Part shown: positions 29,235 to 40,267 of the stretch, piece after piece | Numbering within the stretch: the stretch's first letter is position 1 | How the letters are laid out: each line of letters begins with the position of its first letter | From: Blattamonas nauphoetae | Lineage: Eukaryota; Preaxostyla; Oxymonadida | Assembly (NCBI GenBank): GCA_033064195.1 | Contig: JARBJD010000483.1 | Location: 1-43,425 of the forward strand | Length of the DNA stretch: 43,425 bases | Reading direction: 5' to 3' | The notes under the pieces: model-generated | What the model was told of the DNA's origin: nothing | What the model saw: only the letters and a program-made list of their open reading frames with translations | The model's database searches: none | Program-made: the position numbers and the translations under genes

Positions 29235-29760
29235 GAGGTAGTGGATAGGGAGGTGAGAGGCAATAAGTGTATAGACATAGATGGATAAGTCAAGGATGAT
29301 TGAGATAGGTGGAAATGGGTTGGTGTGGGGATATAGGTGGATATAGATTGGTGGATAGGGCATTGGTGATTAGTAGTTGGTGGAGAGATACTAGGTGGAA
29401 TGTGGGGGACATAGGTGTTTGGTATTGGTGTGGAGATATTGGTGGAGAGAGATTGGTGGATGTGATTGATGATGAGAGATTGGTGGAGTGATATTGGTGG
29501 AGAGTGATTGGTGGAGAGTGATTGGTGGAGAGTGATTGGTGGAGAGTGATTGGTGGAGAGTGATTGGTGGAGAGTGATTGGTGGAGAGTGATTGGTGGAG
29601 AGGCATTAGTGGGATAATACATAGCGATAATGATAATAATATATAGAGAGGCATTAATGGAGTAGTATTAGTGAAGAGGACATTGATGGAAAATGGAGGT
29701 GTTTGTGGATAGGCAAAAATATATAGACATTGGTGGATTAGTCATTGGTACGCGTAGCGA
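29232..29760. repeat. Minisatellite region with a 14-bp core array
   Basis: From 29493 to about 29603 the unit ATTGGTGGAGAGTG repeats about eight times almost perfectly. The flanks are degenerate versions (GATATTGGTGG, GATTGGTGGAT, GGCATTAGTGG) stretching over the whole interval. Short frames on either strand are products of the repeat. It separates the ATPase remnant from the primase-helicase gene. Confidence 0.9.
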
Positions 29761-29765
29761 TGACT

Positions 29766-32283
29766 CTATGAGTCGTTGAGTAGGTCGTCTGTGTCTTGGT
29801 CATTGATGGAGGATTTCTTAAGTAGATCAGCATATTTGGGATCGATGAAGTAGCAGTATGTTTGTTTGCCATCAATGCGTTTTTGTTTGACTGTGCAATG
29901 CTCATGGAGGTCCATCTGGAGTGTCTTGAGTTTCTTATAGTGATCTGGCATTAGTTCAGAGGCATAGGAACGTGGCATTCCTTGTTCTAATTCATGGAGG
30001 TGTTCGAGGCAGAAGTCTCCTATTGCTGATCGAGACACTTCTTGGAGAATACATCTAGCATTAGTGTTTGGTAATTGCCTTGGGTTGAAGTCAGTGATTG
30101 GTCGTTGATTGAAGTATGTCAATAGGTGTGAGTAAACATCAGGAGTGAAGGAGCGGATGAGGTTTAGGAAATAGTTGGCATCATCCTTACGTTTATTGGA
30201 GACTTTGCAGACACAATAGCGTCTATCATCGACTTCAATCTTGACTGGATATGCGTTGTTTGTGCAGAAGATCAGATTGGCAACATTCTCAGCGTCACGA
30301 CGAGCGATTCCTTTTTCATTAGCTCTGAAGCTAGTGTCTGAAATTATTGATTTGAGGGCGTCAAAGTTTGACATTCTTTCTTCACCAGCGTTCTTCAATT
30401 CATTGCAGACGATCAGCATTTTGCCTTCAATCACTGTGTTGAATGTTCCGCAGAGTTCCTGAATGTCAGTGATATTTGGAGCAGAGTATCCTCGCATTAT
30501 TTCACAGAGCACATTAGTCCAGACATTTTTGCCAATTCCTTGCATTCCCTTCAAGATAATGACTGACGCTGTCTTCTGACCAGGATTCTGAATCACGAAT
30601 GATATCCAGTTGATAATGAAGTTATACAATTCTTCATTATTGTCTGAAATTATCTCTTTGGTGAAATCTAAGAATGGTTGAATGAGATCAGTGTTTGGTT
30701 CATTAACGAATGGATATTTGTATCCTTGGAATAGTGAGAACATCTGTGGATTATCGCTCATGAATCGAATGCCGTTGACCATGAATAGATTGCGATTATT
30801 CTCGAATGTTGATTGACACGTTGTCGTTCTACACTTCTTTGGATCTTCGCTTGGGATGGTCACTTTGATTGATTTCAATAATCTCAAGACGTTACCTTCT
30901 TTCTGAACATTGACACGATAGCAGAGATCAAGAGAACTGTACTCTTTCACAATGCATAGCAATGACACTTCAATACATCGAAGAACTTTCAATAGATCTC
31001 TTAGCACTTCTGTCTCTGATTTGTAGTCTTTGTTTGTTGCCTTTTTCCTTATTGTGGAGAAGTCAAATGGAGACAGCAGATCGATCTTTTCATCGAATGA
31101 ATCCTTCGTTATTGATTGCTCATTAGTGGGTTCATTGGAGAGATTATCATTGACTGGTTCGCCATTGGAATCAACTTCAAGACTGTCAAAGAAATCAGAG
31201 ACATCGTAGTCAGTGAGAGGAATAAGGAGTTCATCATTATAGTACTTTTCATTGTGGATTCTAATGATTTTAATGAGGACTCCAGGATGGGTAACATTCG
31301 AAGCGTAGCGTATTCTCTGTGCTTCCCAATTCTTCTCTGCATTTTCAGTTAATGTGTTGTTGTCAGAGATGTCTTTGTATGTTTGTTCGAGCATCTCGTC
31401 TGTAAATCCATTGATGTGTCTCAGGGAATTAATGCCTGCAAATAATGGCAACAAGGAGACTTCCTCTTCAATTGATCTGGATCCAGAATCGTTGTGAATC
31501 ACTAGTCCTTTCAGTCCATTTCTGATTAAATCAGCTTGGGCTAAAGTGTACTGTTGAATGGAATCCTCGTCGAAAGAAGGAGCTATTGGACTTTCAATTT
31601 TGGTCTGGTTCACTGATGGTTTCACTATTGGCTTCTTCTCTGTTGGAGTGGGCTTTAATGAAATACCCAGACTAGAGAATACATCTGACAATGATGATAG
31701 GATAAAGAGTTCGTCAAAGTCATGAATTGTCTTGTATGATTGGATTTTATTAGTGCCTTCCACTTTCCTTTGGACTTTGATTTCGGTTGCGCTATCCAGC
31801 GCAGAGATGAGTCTACACAGGCGAATAAATCCACATCGTATTGGTCAGTTTTCTTCACCTTCACCATTGAGTTTTTCTCCAGTTTGTAGCCATTAATATC
31901 GCAGTATATATGAAGACCCCTGATCCAGTCACTACGAATCCGACATCATTGGGTAATACATTGAACACTGATGTTCGGATTTGGTTCTTGGTTTCTTCAT
32001 CAGCATCCGTATCCAAGATGTCAATATCCACGACTGCTAGGTTGGTCACATGTGTAATGTTTATTGCTGTTCCTGTTCGTTTATGACCAGCACTCTCAGA
32101 TGATATACCATCGTTGTATTTCTTATAGTCGAACAACGGGACTTTGTGAGGTCTCAAACGATCAGACAATGAATGAATTTCGTCAGGAAGATTATTGAAC
32201 ATTGCGTCGAGATCTTCATCGAAATAATCGTTGAAAGTGTCATCATTTTTCTTGAATTCAATTCTTGAAATTTGTTATGCCAT
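29766..32283 (-). pseudogene. Primase-SF3 helicase replication gene, copy 1, broken
   Basis: A region of about 800 codons for a D5-like replication protein. The C-terminal part shows an SF3 helicase: Walker A GMQGIGKNVWTNVLC, acidic Walker B-type MLIVCNELKNAGEE, then DTSFRANEKG and a sensor-like LIFCTNNAYPVKI followed by DDRRY (arginine finger region). The N-terminal part has VVDIDILDTDADEE, consistent with the catalytic aspartates of an archaeo-eukaryotic primase-polymerase domain. Such proteins prime and unwind viral DNA. The copy is broken, with about two or three breaks. The start region is set by a promoter-like TTTTTTATCTCCTTAGAAAG near 32290. No counterpart of copy 2 lies in the window. 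Confidence 0.8.
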
Positions 32284-32425
32284 TCTTTCTAAGGAGATAA
32301 AAAATTCGATTTATAAAAAAGTTCTGCGTTTATTTTTTCTGAGACCCATAATTTTGTGTGTTCTCGATTGACAGTAGTCCAAAATGGAGTCATTGTCTGA
32401 CACAATTGACAGAGCTCATTAGTGC

Positions 32426-32558
32426 GAGGAATTAGTGCCGATTCTCCGATCAGGAAATGTCACTGTGTCACTGGGTATTTGGGATTTTTATTTTGGATTT
32501 CATTTTGAAAAGTCCACGTACGATCTTTTTTCCGCAATGATTCTCCGAGACGATTGAC
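32426..32558 (+). repeat. Inverted repeat between the virus-like copies, left arm
   Basis: Pairs with the reverse complement of 33585-33719 at roughly 85% by eye. Shared words include CAGGAAATGTCA, GGGATTTTTATTTTGGATTT, AAAAGTCCACGTACGATC and CCGAGACGATTGAC. GAGCTCATTAGTGC also borders both arms. Could be the right terminus of copy 1. Confidence 0.75.
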
Positions 32559-33584
32559 ATTAGTTCAAAACATTGATGCCTTAATCATTATCTCCAGAGT
32601 TCTACGAGTGAGCAGGACCCTTCAGAATGCACCTGGAGGATGTAGACACTACCCCCATGCATCACTAACGTTTATAGGTTTTTCTGGGCAATGGTCGTTT
32701 TTGACATTTTTGGAGCTCCCTATATACAGAAATTAAAAAATTGGAAAAGTACTTTGGAATTAAGCTTAATTTTTCGATTCTTTAATACTGCTCCAACGCG
32801 TCTGTCTCCCGGAAATAAGTGTTTATCATTGATGGTATATTACAAATAAATGATTGTTTCTTCTTTTCTTGGGCATTGGAATTTTGTCATTTTTGCATTC
32901 TAGGTTATGGACCTGAGAAGTTCGAAAAAAGTGAAGTGTTCCAGATCGTCTTCATTCGTTCTGATAAAGTCAATATTGATCTTCTGAATTCATTGGTGCA
33001 AGAATTATTGGAATCTGACATCTCTGTGAGGAGTTATGGGTGATCTAAGGCAAAATTGTGGTCAAAATTAGTGATTTTTCAAAGTTGCTGAGAACCTCAA
33101 TGTAAGTGATTTTTCGATGATATTTCATAATTTGATGTCATTAATGATTTTCTAGCTGTTGGCGAGGATTTACATTGAGAGAATCTTTGTGGATTTGGAT
33201 TTTAATGGAACAATTTTCTTGATATTTCCCATTGACAGATTGACAGAAGTGAGACGGAATATTGACCTTATCATTCATTGATATGCTCTACTGTTGGCTC
33301 ACTGATGATCTATTACATTCTTCACTAAATAATTGGAATTTGACTTTAATGGAACAATTTTCTTGATATTTCCTATTGACAGATTGACAGAGATTGAGAA
33401 GGAATGTATATATTCATTATTGTGAAGGTGCTTTTGAACATTGCTCACAGCTGATATATTACATTTGATGATGAAATAATTGGAAATTGAAAATGATGGA
33501 ACAACTTTTTTGATTATACTCATTGACATATTGACATGAATAGCATAAATGAAGAGATATTAATTCTAAGCACTAATGAGCTCC
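32559..33584. other. Spacer between inverted repeats, with ~145-bp tandem units
   Basis: No gene. From about 33190 to 33535 three units with a period near 145 bp recur, each carrying AATGGAACAATTTTCTTGAT and ATTGACAGATTGACAG (more divergent in the third). A/T-rich throughout. Confidence 0.6.
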
Positions 33585-33719
33585 GTCAATCGTCTCGGAA
33601 AAAGTTAGCCCAAAAATGATCGTACGTGGACTTTTCAAAAATGAAATCCAAAATAAAAATCCCAAAGACCCATTGACACATTGACATTTCCTGATTGATG
33701 AATAAGCAGTAATTCCTCG
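33585..33719 (-). repeat. Inverted repeat between the virus-like copies, right arm
   Basis: Reverse complement of the left arm. It lies about 250 bp left of the copy 2 fibre gene, where a left terminus would be expected. Confidence 0.75.
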
Positions 33720-33966
33720 AGCCACTGAGGTGTCACTGGGTGCTGTCACTGGGTTATCGGATTGAGTATTGTGAATGAAAGAGTGCACCATTGACGAAGT
33801 CATTAATGAACTTCATTATCCTTGGATTTATCAAAAATAAAGAAAAGAAGAGAAGCTGAGATTATTGTTGAATTGTTTATAATCACTAATGTCTGAGACA
33901 CTTGTGAATATGCATTTTTGATTTGACATTATTGGGATTTTAATCTCCATTAAAGAACAAACAGAA

Positions 33967-34887
33967 ATGAATCGACGAAAATATAATTCACAGATGATTG
34001 AGAAAATGATTGATCACAATCTGTCGACCATCAATGATAATGCTGCTGTCACAAACACACTTCAGACAGAAGTAGAAACGAATCAGAAGGAAGTCGATAC
34101 ACTCAAGAAGACAACAGAAGCACACAAGACAGCAATATCTTCAATTCAGAAAGTGGTTTCAACGAATGGATCTATCACTTGTTCAGCCGGTATTGCGACA
34201 CCAACAATTGGAGGATTGATGAATGTGAATGGAGCGAATTGGAACATATCAGAGGGATCACTTCCGAAGTATCCTGGAACATATCCATCATCAACATTTT
34301 CTTCTGGAATTTCAATATCACAATCACTAGCAGAAACTTCAGGAATTCAGTTCAATGGTGATGGCATCGTGATGTGGTCTCCATGTGACAAACCAGCTTT
34401 GTATTACTACGATGAGGACACAGGTTCAGGAGTGTTTTCAATATCCACAACAGGAAGTTTTTCTCAACTGTCAGACAGAAGAGTCAAAAGAAATATTGAA
34501 CCATACCCCGATGTTCTCGAGCAACTGAATAAAGTTGAAATCGTACGCTACCAATTCAACACATTCGACTCGAAGATCAACAAAGTCACAAAACAAATCG
34601 AGAATGAGACAGATGAAGAACACTTGAAGAACTGCAAAGAGAAATGTGAATGCTTGAAGAAGGAAAGTGAGAAGAAACACATTGGTGTAATTGCTCAACA
34701 GATCCAAGAAATATTCCCTGAAGTCGTGAATGATTCTAATCCAGATTGTCTTCAAGTTGATTATGCAGAACTCTCCTGCTTCTGTATCAAAGCCATTCAG
34801 GAATTATCCTCTATTGTCGGACAACAACAGACACTCATAAATGAACTAATACAAAAATACAACACACTGACTAGTACTCCAACATGA
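33967..34887 (+). CDS. Fibre/spike protein with S74 domain, copy 2
   Basis: 306 aa, the same length as copy 1. Coiled-coil N-terminus (LQTEVETNQKEVDTLKK), Gly-rich shaft, and a C-terminal S74 domain with LSDRRVKRNI and KKHIGVIAQQIQEIFPEVV. About 25 residues differ from copy 1, nearly all before residue 215; the remainder is identical. A-rich sequence ending AACAAACAGAA precedes the start in both copies, but the A/T promoter motif of the minus-strand genes is not obvious here. Confidence 0.9.
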   Translation: MNRRKYNSQMIEKMIDHNLSTINDNAAVTNTLQTEVETNQKEVDTLKKTTEAHKTAISSIQKVVSTNGSITCSAGIATPTIGGLMNVNGANWNISEGSLPKYPGTYPSSTFSSGISISQSLAETSGIQFNGDGIVMWSPCDKPALYYYDEDTGSGVFSISTTGSFSQLSDRRVKRNIEPYPDVLEQLNKVEIVRYQFNTFDSKINKVTKQIENETDEEHLKNCKEKCECLKKESEKKHIGVIAQQIQEIFPEVVNDSNPDCLQVDYAELSCFCIKAIQELSSIVGQQQTLINELIQKYNTLTSTPT

Positions 34888-35281
34888 GATCAACCAGAAA
34901 TTCATAATACTCTTTGATTATTTTTCCATTGATTGTCTCCGTTGTTTCCATCTCGATTGATTCACCAGAACTGTCTTTGAACCAGATCTTCACAATTGAT
35001 TGTCGAGTAGTTAATTCCCACTTCTTTCGCATCGCAATCTGTTCGTTACAGAAAGCCACAAATGAATCATTGAACGCGTCAGTTTGAATCCAATCACCAT
35101 GAATTGTGATGTGCTGAGGAATGTCTTTTGATACCACTGTTGTAGAACCATTTATCTCTTCTTTCACATGAATAAGTTTACAATCGAGAAAGTGAATGTA
35201 TTTTTGATTTCTGGAATTGGTAAAATCAGGAGGCAATTGAGTAGTGTGAGAGTTCTGAATTGAGAAATAGCGTTTCACCAT
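34871..35281 (-). CDS. Conserved 136-aa virus-like protein, copy 2
   Basis: Same length and nearly the same sequence as the copy 1 gene. It overlaps the 3' end of the convergent fibre gene by 17 bp, as in copy 1. The differences cluster in the N-terminal 50 residues, because the C-terminal part lies in the 514-bp tract that is identical in both copies. Unrecognised family. Confidence 0.85.
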   Translation of the reverse strand: MVKRYFSIQNSHTTQLPPDFTNSRNQKYIHFLDCKLIHVKEEINGSTTVVSKDIPQHITIHGDWIQTDAFNDSFVAFCNEQIAMRKKWELTTRQSIVKIWFKDSSGESIEMETTETINGKIIKEYYEFLVDLMLEY

Positions 35282-35321
35282 TTGTGTTTTCTACAAAAAT
35301 AAAATATCATATTTGTTCTAT

Positions 35322-37009
35322 TCAATAACCTCTCTTCACTTCTTCGTATGCTTCTTGGAGTCGACGATCAATAACGTATCGCACTCGTGGTTTTCCATTC
35401 TCAATCCAAAAGAGCCAATATGATGCTTGATGTAATGCTAATATCGGTGGAGGAGGACCTTCTGGAGTTGATGTGAAATATGGATCGAGTTCACCTTGTT
35501 TGATTGGTGTTCCCCTGAAGCAATATTGACTGATTCTGCTGTTGAAATCCCTTCTTCGCCACCAGCGATTTCACTTCGATCTGTTGGAACCATGAATGTG
35601 AAACAAGTTGCGTCCGTTACTGGTCCAAGTCTTTTGTACTCAACTCCAATATATTCATATGTCCGAGGCATGCACAGGGAGTTTTCGAATTCCTCAGTTG
35701 CAGAACAACCAATGAAATCACCGTTCACCATCATCATTTGATAGAACTCTGGTGAGATGGTTGACATCGGAAAATTGGGAAAGTTGCTTCCTAACATTTC
35801 GAACAGACCAACGTAGTGAGGATTTCTGAAGACTGTACACTCATTTGGTCTTTCAGGGAATAAGCACATGAGATTCATGAGATTATTGAGTTTGATGCTG
35901 ATGTTTGATCTCACTCCCATGGCATTCGCTTTTGATTGAAATGATTGTGTGTCAATTCTTTCTGCTTTCAGAACATAAAGAGTCTTGGAATATGTATTGA
36001 AGAGAGTTTGTTTTGTTGCATCAGTCATTTGATATCCATAACAGATTGTTGTGACTTTGTCCCCTGATGATGAAAGAACAGTGTATGTGTGTTCTGTTGT
36101 ATAAACCTCTGCAACTCCAGTTGTATAATTGGCTTCATTTCGCGAATTATATTGTTGAACTGGACTTCCGATTTGTGTAAATTCTTGTGTCAGTTTGGAA
36201 AACTCTCCATCACGCATTAGAGAGATTTGACTTTTGTCGATAAGACTCTGCAGTGGGTCAGTATGATAATGATCGCGAGCATCGTCTAGTGATTTTCGAA
36301 TGGTCGTTGCAGTTCGAATTGGACAATACACAAGTGAATCAGTTGTTAAATGAAATCTCAAACGTAAATTACCAAAGATGGCATTTGGATATTGATCAAA
36401 GGTACTCAGTGGAAGTAAATTCACGAATGGAATAACCAAAGGAATTGTCATAGTTATGGTGGTCGATTCTCTTTCGTCGACTGGAACATAATAGAATCCA
36501 CACACACTTGGATCCATTCTCTGAACATTTTCCCAAAGACTGTAGCAGTGCTTCATGTTGTTTTTCTCTTCTTGTGACTTGAATGTGTGATACAGAAATG
36601 ATTCGTGAACATGATTATTCTGAAGTGTGTTGTCAATAATATTGCCTTGACTGTCGATGAGTCTCATGTCTCGAATTGCATCTGATGATGACTTATATCC
36701 GTAGAACATTCCGTAATATCCGACGAACTTAGATATCGCTCCAGCCGGACGAATGTATGGAACACTGATCTTCAGATCTATTCGCAAATGACTCTTCGAA
36801 AACTCAGTCACATCATGACCATCATAACACAATGGAACTTCAATCTCATCTCCTATTCTGCAAGGCATTGGAGGATTTGTTGGATGGACTTCCTGAATTG
36901 AATACAGATGAGGTTCTGAATCCCATTGTTTCGGTAAGTACGATTGCACTTCAATTTGCTCAATTAATGTCGATGTTGGTTTGGATTGATTTGATCTGAT
37001 ACTTCTCAT
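35322..37009 (-). pseudogene. Capsid-like protein B (jelly-roll), copy 2, broken
   Basis: Same blocks as copy 1: YSIQEVHPTNPPMPC, GDEIEVPLCYDGHDVTEF, IRDMRLIDSQGNI, FDQYPNAIFGNLRLRFHL. Looks broken, with about one break. Differences from copy 1 are concentrated in a few segments, such as VDERESTTITM versus VEGSLDGQPLTC and the stretch around RDHYHTDPLQSL, while the core strands are almost identical. That pattern fits variable surface loops on a conserved jelly-roll core. Confidence 0.8.
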
Positions 37010-37031
37010 TTATAGAAAAATAAAAAATACA
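37010..37031 (-). promoter_or_regulatory. Promoter-like motif of capsid gene B, copy 2
   Basis: The minus strand reads TATTTTTTATTTTTCTATAA before ATG, identical to copy 1. Confidence 0.6.
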
Positions 37032-37057
37032 ATATCATTATTTTCTTTTGTACTTTT

Positions 37058-38926
37058 TCAATGTGGTAAAATGCCAAGCTCCTTGTGCAACGCCTTCAGC
37101 GTGTGATTTGGGTAGTACTCGACTCTTGGTTCGCCATTGCTATATCGCAAGACCCACCACGTTGTTGCAGTAGTTGCTAGAATCGGTGCTGGAGGATGCG
37201 TAAATGTTGTCATATTCCCACCACTTTCACTTGGATTATAAACATTATAGTATGTGTCAATATTGCCTTGATAAATTGGTTGAGATCTCAATGTGACAGG
37301 AACATTCTGACCTCTGGAACTGATTGAATCATTGCAGTTTGTTGGACATCCACTTCTCTGAGTTGGAAAGCACAGAAGGAAGTCAGTGTTATCATGAATT
37401 GGTCGCACTCTAGTCATTGTTTCATTTGGATATGTTCCATCACCAGTGAGTTTTTCTTCAACGAGAGAATCCGTCAATGATCGCTCCAAATCATCAGGAA
37501 TAGCTAGGTATGAATCAAGATTGAGAGTTGACAATGCAAATTGATAGAAGCGAGCTCCAATAGTTGTTGTTGGTTGTTCTGGATAGTACTTGTTGAGGAG
37601 ATTCACTTGAATGTTCTTCTGCATTGGATTGTGGAAACAAGTGACTTCATTGTCGTAGTGACGGAAGAGTAGCATAAAATCCTTAGCATTAACGAGAACC
37701 ATCTGTTGAGTACAATCAATTCCTGATGGAGTCGGTGTCTTTTGAAATGGATAGAATGATATCTTTTCTGCTGGAATTGTACCAGGACGATTTTGATACA
37801 TATTCCTGAGACTCTCTTTCGCGATTTCTTTTATCTTGTATCCGACACTCATGCAATCGACATCATCAATGCGATAATCCATAATGTTAAGAGAAATGTA
37901 CTGATCCACAAATTCAGGTTCTGTAGCTACAACACCAGCAGAATTAAAGTAGATGTCTTGAGTTACAGTTGGTTGCAGAAATGATTGACCAATCTGAACG
38001 AAGTTCTTAGTGCATGAGGTTACGAGATTGTTTTAGAAATGTGGACGATGCTGAATGCAATTGGAAATCGAAGGCTTTTTGGATGGTGCTGTAGCTGTTC
38101 CATTAACGATTGACGAGAGTGTATTCTTGAAAGTGATTTCCGGATTCACTGGACAACAAACAAAAGCATCTTCATTGATGTACACACTGAGCTTCAAATC
38201 ACCAAATCAACATCTTGGATAGTCAGTCATTCCAGAGAATATCAGTAGATCTTCAAGATTGATTGACACACGAATTGGCACGTCAATAGTGTCTTTGAAC
38301 ACTCCTGATCCTGACGTCGTTGTGAAATCCGATAATGGAATATAAACACCAGCAACTGATTCATCATGATTCCAAGCATTAGACCATGGTGTATGTGAGT
38401 GCTTTCTATTCTCCAATTGACTCTTTGGTTTGATCATATTGTAGATGTGCGATTCCATTGAAACATCATTTGTTGTTGTGCTGATGATTCTCTGATTGTT
38501 GTGAAGAACTGTACGACTACGAAAGATTGATGCTGAATGTTTGAGTCCAACGAAAATGAACATTCTCTCATTCATGAACGATCCAACCTTACCAGCAGTT
38601 GTGTTCCAATTATTGACTTTGAGTGTCGCTGTCATTGTGAATGTGATAAAGGAATCATCGATTTGACAAATGTCCTGATTACCAGTCAATGGAATGATAA
38701 TCTCTTGTCCTTTGTAGAATCGTGAATTCTCTGATGGTTTCAATTCTTGAATAGAAGTACTGTGTGCTCCATCATTCAAGAGGAAACTGATGTGATGTTC
38801 AGACATTAGTTGTTGTTGAATCTGACCAATATCATCTCGTGTGTACTTGATTGATCCAGTTGTATTTCCAGTCAGTGATGTAGCTCCAGTTCTTTTGTTT
38901 GTCAGATGTGTTATATGCGAGTTCAT
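37058..38926 (-). pseudogene. Capsid-like protein A (jelly-roll), copy 2, broken
   Basis: Corresponds to the intact 621-aa gene of copy 1, with nearly the same overall length and the same blocks (EIIIPLTGNQDICQIDDSFI, FIFVGLKHSASIFRSRTVL, PPAPILATTATTWWVLRYSN). It is broken, with a few breaks. The natural stop is TGA, as in copy 1. Since the copy 1 gene is whole, the two elements decayed independently. Confidence 0.8.
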
Positions 38927-38967
38927 TTTATCAAAAAGAAAAAATTACATTTATGCTTTAACTCTAG

Positions 38968-39267
38968 TTACTTTTTCTTTTTTGGTTTCTTTGCTTTCGG
39001 CTTCAGCTTTTCTTCCAGTCTCATAATTTCTCCTCTGAGTTTATTTGCAACTGCTGTGTTTCCTTCATTGATTGCTTGCTCATATTGTGCCATCTTTTCT
39101 GCATGGATTTGTTGATCCGATTTCACATCTGGAATCATCTCAACACCTGTCTGTGCGACCTTAGAAATCAATGGTCCAACAAAGGGAATTAGGTTCAGAA
39201 ATGGAGCTCCAACTCTGAGTATATTTTTGCCAACTGCTGCTAATTTTGATAACCAACCTGGTGCCAT
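38968..39267 (-). CDS. Small MAPG protein 1, 99 aa, copy 2
   Basis: MAPGWLSKLAAVGKNILRVG start, hydrophobic APFLNLIPFVGPLISKV, charged helix and Lys-rich tail. It differs from copy 1 at only a handful of residues, and a stretch of more than 120 bp around QQIHAEKMAQYEQAINEG is identical at DNA level. The start is fixed by MAPG and the upstream promoter-like motif (TTTATTTTTCATAAATG). Confidence 0.8.
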   Translation of the reverse strand: MAPGWLSKLAAVGKNILRVGAPFLNLIPFVGPLISKVAQTGVEMIPDVKSDQQIHAEKMAQYEQAINEGNTAVANKLRGEIMRLEEKLKPKAKKPKKKK

Positions 39268-39301
39268 TTATGAAAAATAAAAATATTGAATTACAACTTT
39301 A

Positions 39302-39598
39302 TTATTGTCGAAATTGTATCATTGGATTTTGGGACTGACTACCACTCCTTCCGAGATTCTGGTTAACTTCTGGACTATATTGCTGGTCAAATCCACGATT
39401 CATTGCTTTGTTTTGTTGATAGGTGTCCATCATTCCTCCTAAACCATTCAGTATTCCTCCAGCTGTTTGTCCAAATTTGTTGTTCGTCTGTGAGAGGAGT
39501 CCACCACCGACTTGAAGTAATGTTGGAGCTAGAGGTTTGATGAATTGAAAGAACTGTTTTCCGATATTTTTGAGTTTGTTGAAACTTCCTGGTGCCAT
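39302..39598 (-). CDS. Small MAPG protein 2, 98 aa, copy 2
   Basis: First ~68 residues almost identical to copy 1 (MAPGSFNKLKNIGKQFFQFI; TAGGILNGLGGMMDTYQQNK). The C-terminal 30 residues (RGFDQQYSPEVNQNLG...) are unrelated to those of copy 1. A conserved Gly-rich hydrophobic part with a freely changing tail suggests the tail is exposed or dispensable. Confidence 0.8.
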   Translation of the reverse strand: MAPGSFNKLKNIGKQFFQFIKPLAPTLLQVGGGLLSQTNNKFGQTAGGILNGLGGMMDTYQQNKAMNRGFDQQYSPEVNQNLGRSGSQSQNPMIQFRQ

Positions 39599-39634
39599 TT
39601 ATGTAAAAATAAAAAATACAATTCATTATTAATT

Positions 39635-40225
39635 TTATCTCGGAATTGCTTTGGTGAGAGAAATGCCATAATTGAGGATGGTATTGTAAGCTTCATTAAA
39701 GGCAATACTCATATCTTTTCCACCGACGAGAATCTTGAAACTGGTTCGAAAGATTGGGAGTTTATTCAGACATAGGCACTTATCAGATAAATCATCAAGT
39801 TCAATCACCACATCATTGATTCCAGTGAGAGTCGCAATCAGAGCACATAAATCACTCTGGTTCGTGATCAGTTTCTTCGATGGTTCCATGAGATTATTCA
39901 GTAGTTTCTTTTCACAAGCGAAAGCATTCTTGTATACCAACAATAGTTGATCTTTGAATGCTGGAATATTCGATTCGTACTCCCTCAGTGGGATTGTTCG
40001 ACTTTGAATTGGCGCTGATGGATATGTCTCAAGGGGAGGATCGTAGGCACCTCGTTCAGTAGCTACCACAGGTTCAGAGCAAACACGATCCATCTCCATT
40101 TTCGAACCTCTATTATCCACTCCAGCTTTGCTCCTATCCTCGATGATAACATTGTTGGTGATTGATGTTGGTACTGAAGAAGAACTTGTGTGTTTTGTAA
40201 ATTGACAACTGAGAATTGGCTGCAT
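39635..40225 (-). CDS. Conserved ~200-aa virus-like protein, copy 2
   Basis: 196 aa. The first 28 and last ~125 residues match copy 1 closely. Residues about 29-60 differ in length and sequence (EDRSKAGVDNRGSKMEM...). Conserved core words are YDPPLETYPSAPIQSR and VVIELDDLSDKCLCLNKL. Unrecognised. Confidence 0.75.
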   Translation of the reverse strand: MQPILSCQFTKHTSSSSVPTSITNNVIIEDRSKAGVDNRGSKMEMDRVCSEPVVATERGAYDPPLETYPSAPIQSRTIPLREYESNIPAFKDQLLLVYKNAFACEKKLLNNLMEPSKKLITNQSDLCALIATLTGINDVVIELDDLSDKCLCLNKLPIFRTSFKILVGGKDMSIAFNEAYNTILNYGISLTKAIPR

Positions 40226-40267
40226 TTTAGTAAAAATAAAAAAGTTGTATATTCATTTTTGTTTTGA

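Larger units (their letters stand above)
21348..32283. mobile_element. Virus-like element copy 1 (polinton-like / double-jelly-roll virus fossil)
   Basis: About 11 kb of tightly packed viral-type genes: fibre (S74), 136-aa protein, two capsid-like paralogs, two MAPG proteins, a 207-aa and a 306-aa protein, packaging ATPase and primase-helicase. Capsid-like genes plus A32/FtsK-type ATPase plus primase-SF3 helicase place it among double-jelly-roll DNA viruses and their integrated relatives. I see no protein-primed polymerase, integrase or cysteine protease, so a classical Polinton is not shown. Seven genes look whole and three are broken, with roughly half a dozen breaks in all. Many intact frames and close similarity to copy 2 suggest a young fossil. 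Boundaries are those of the outermost recognisable genes. The right terminus may lie in the inverted repeat at 32426-32558. Confidence 0.8.

Noticed and set aside
29493-29603. CRISPR-like array.
   Set aside because: Units are 14 bp and directly contiguous with no spacers; the sequence context is eukaryotic.
29290-29660. Minus-strand frames rich in His/Ser/Pro/Leu.
   Set aside because: They are translations of the 14-bp minisatellite.
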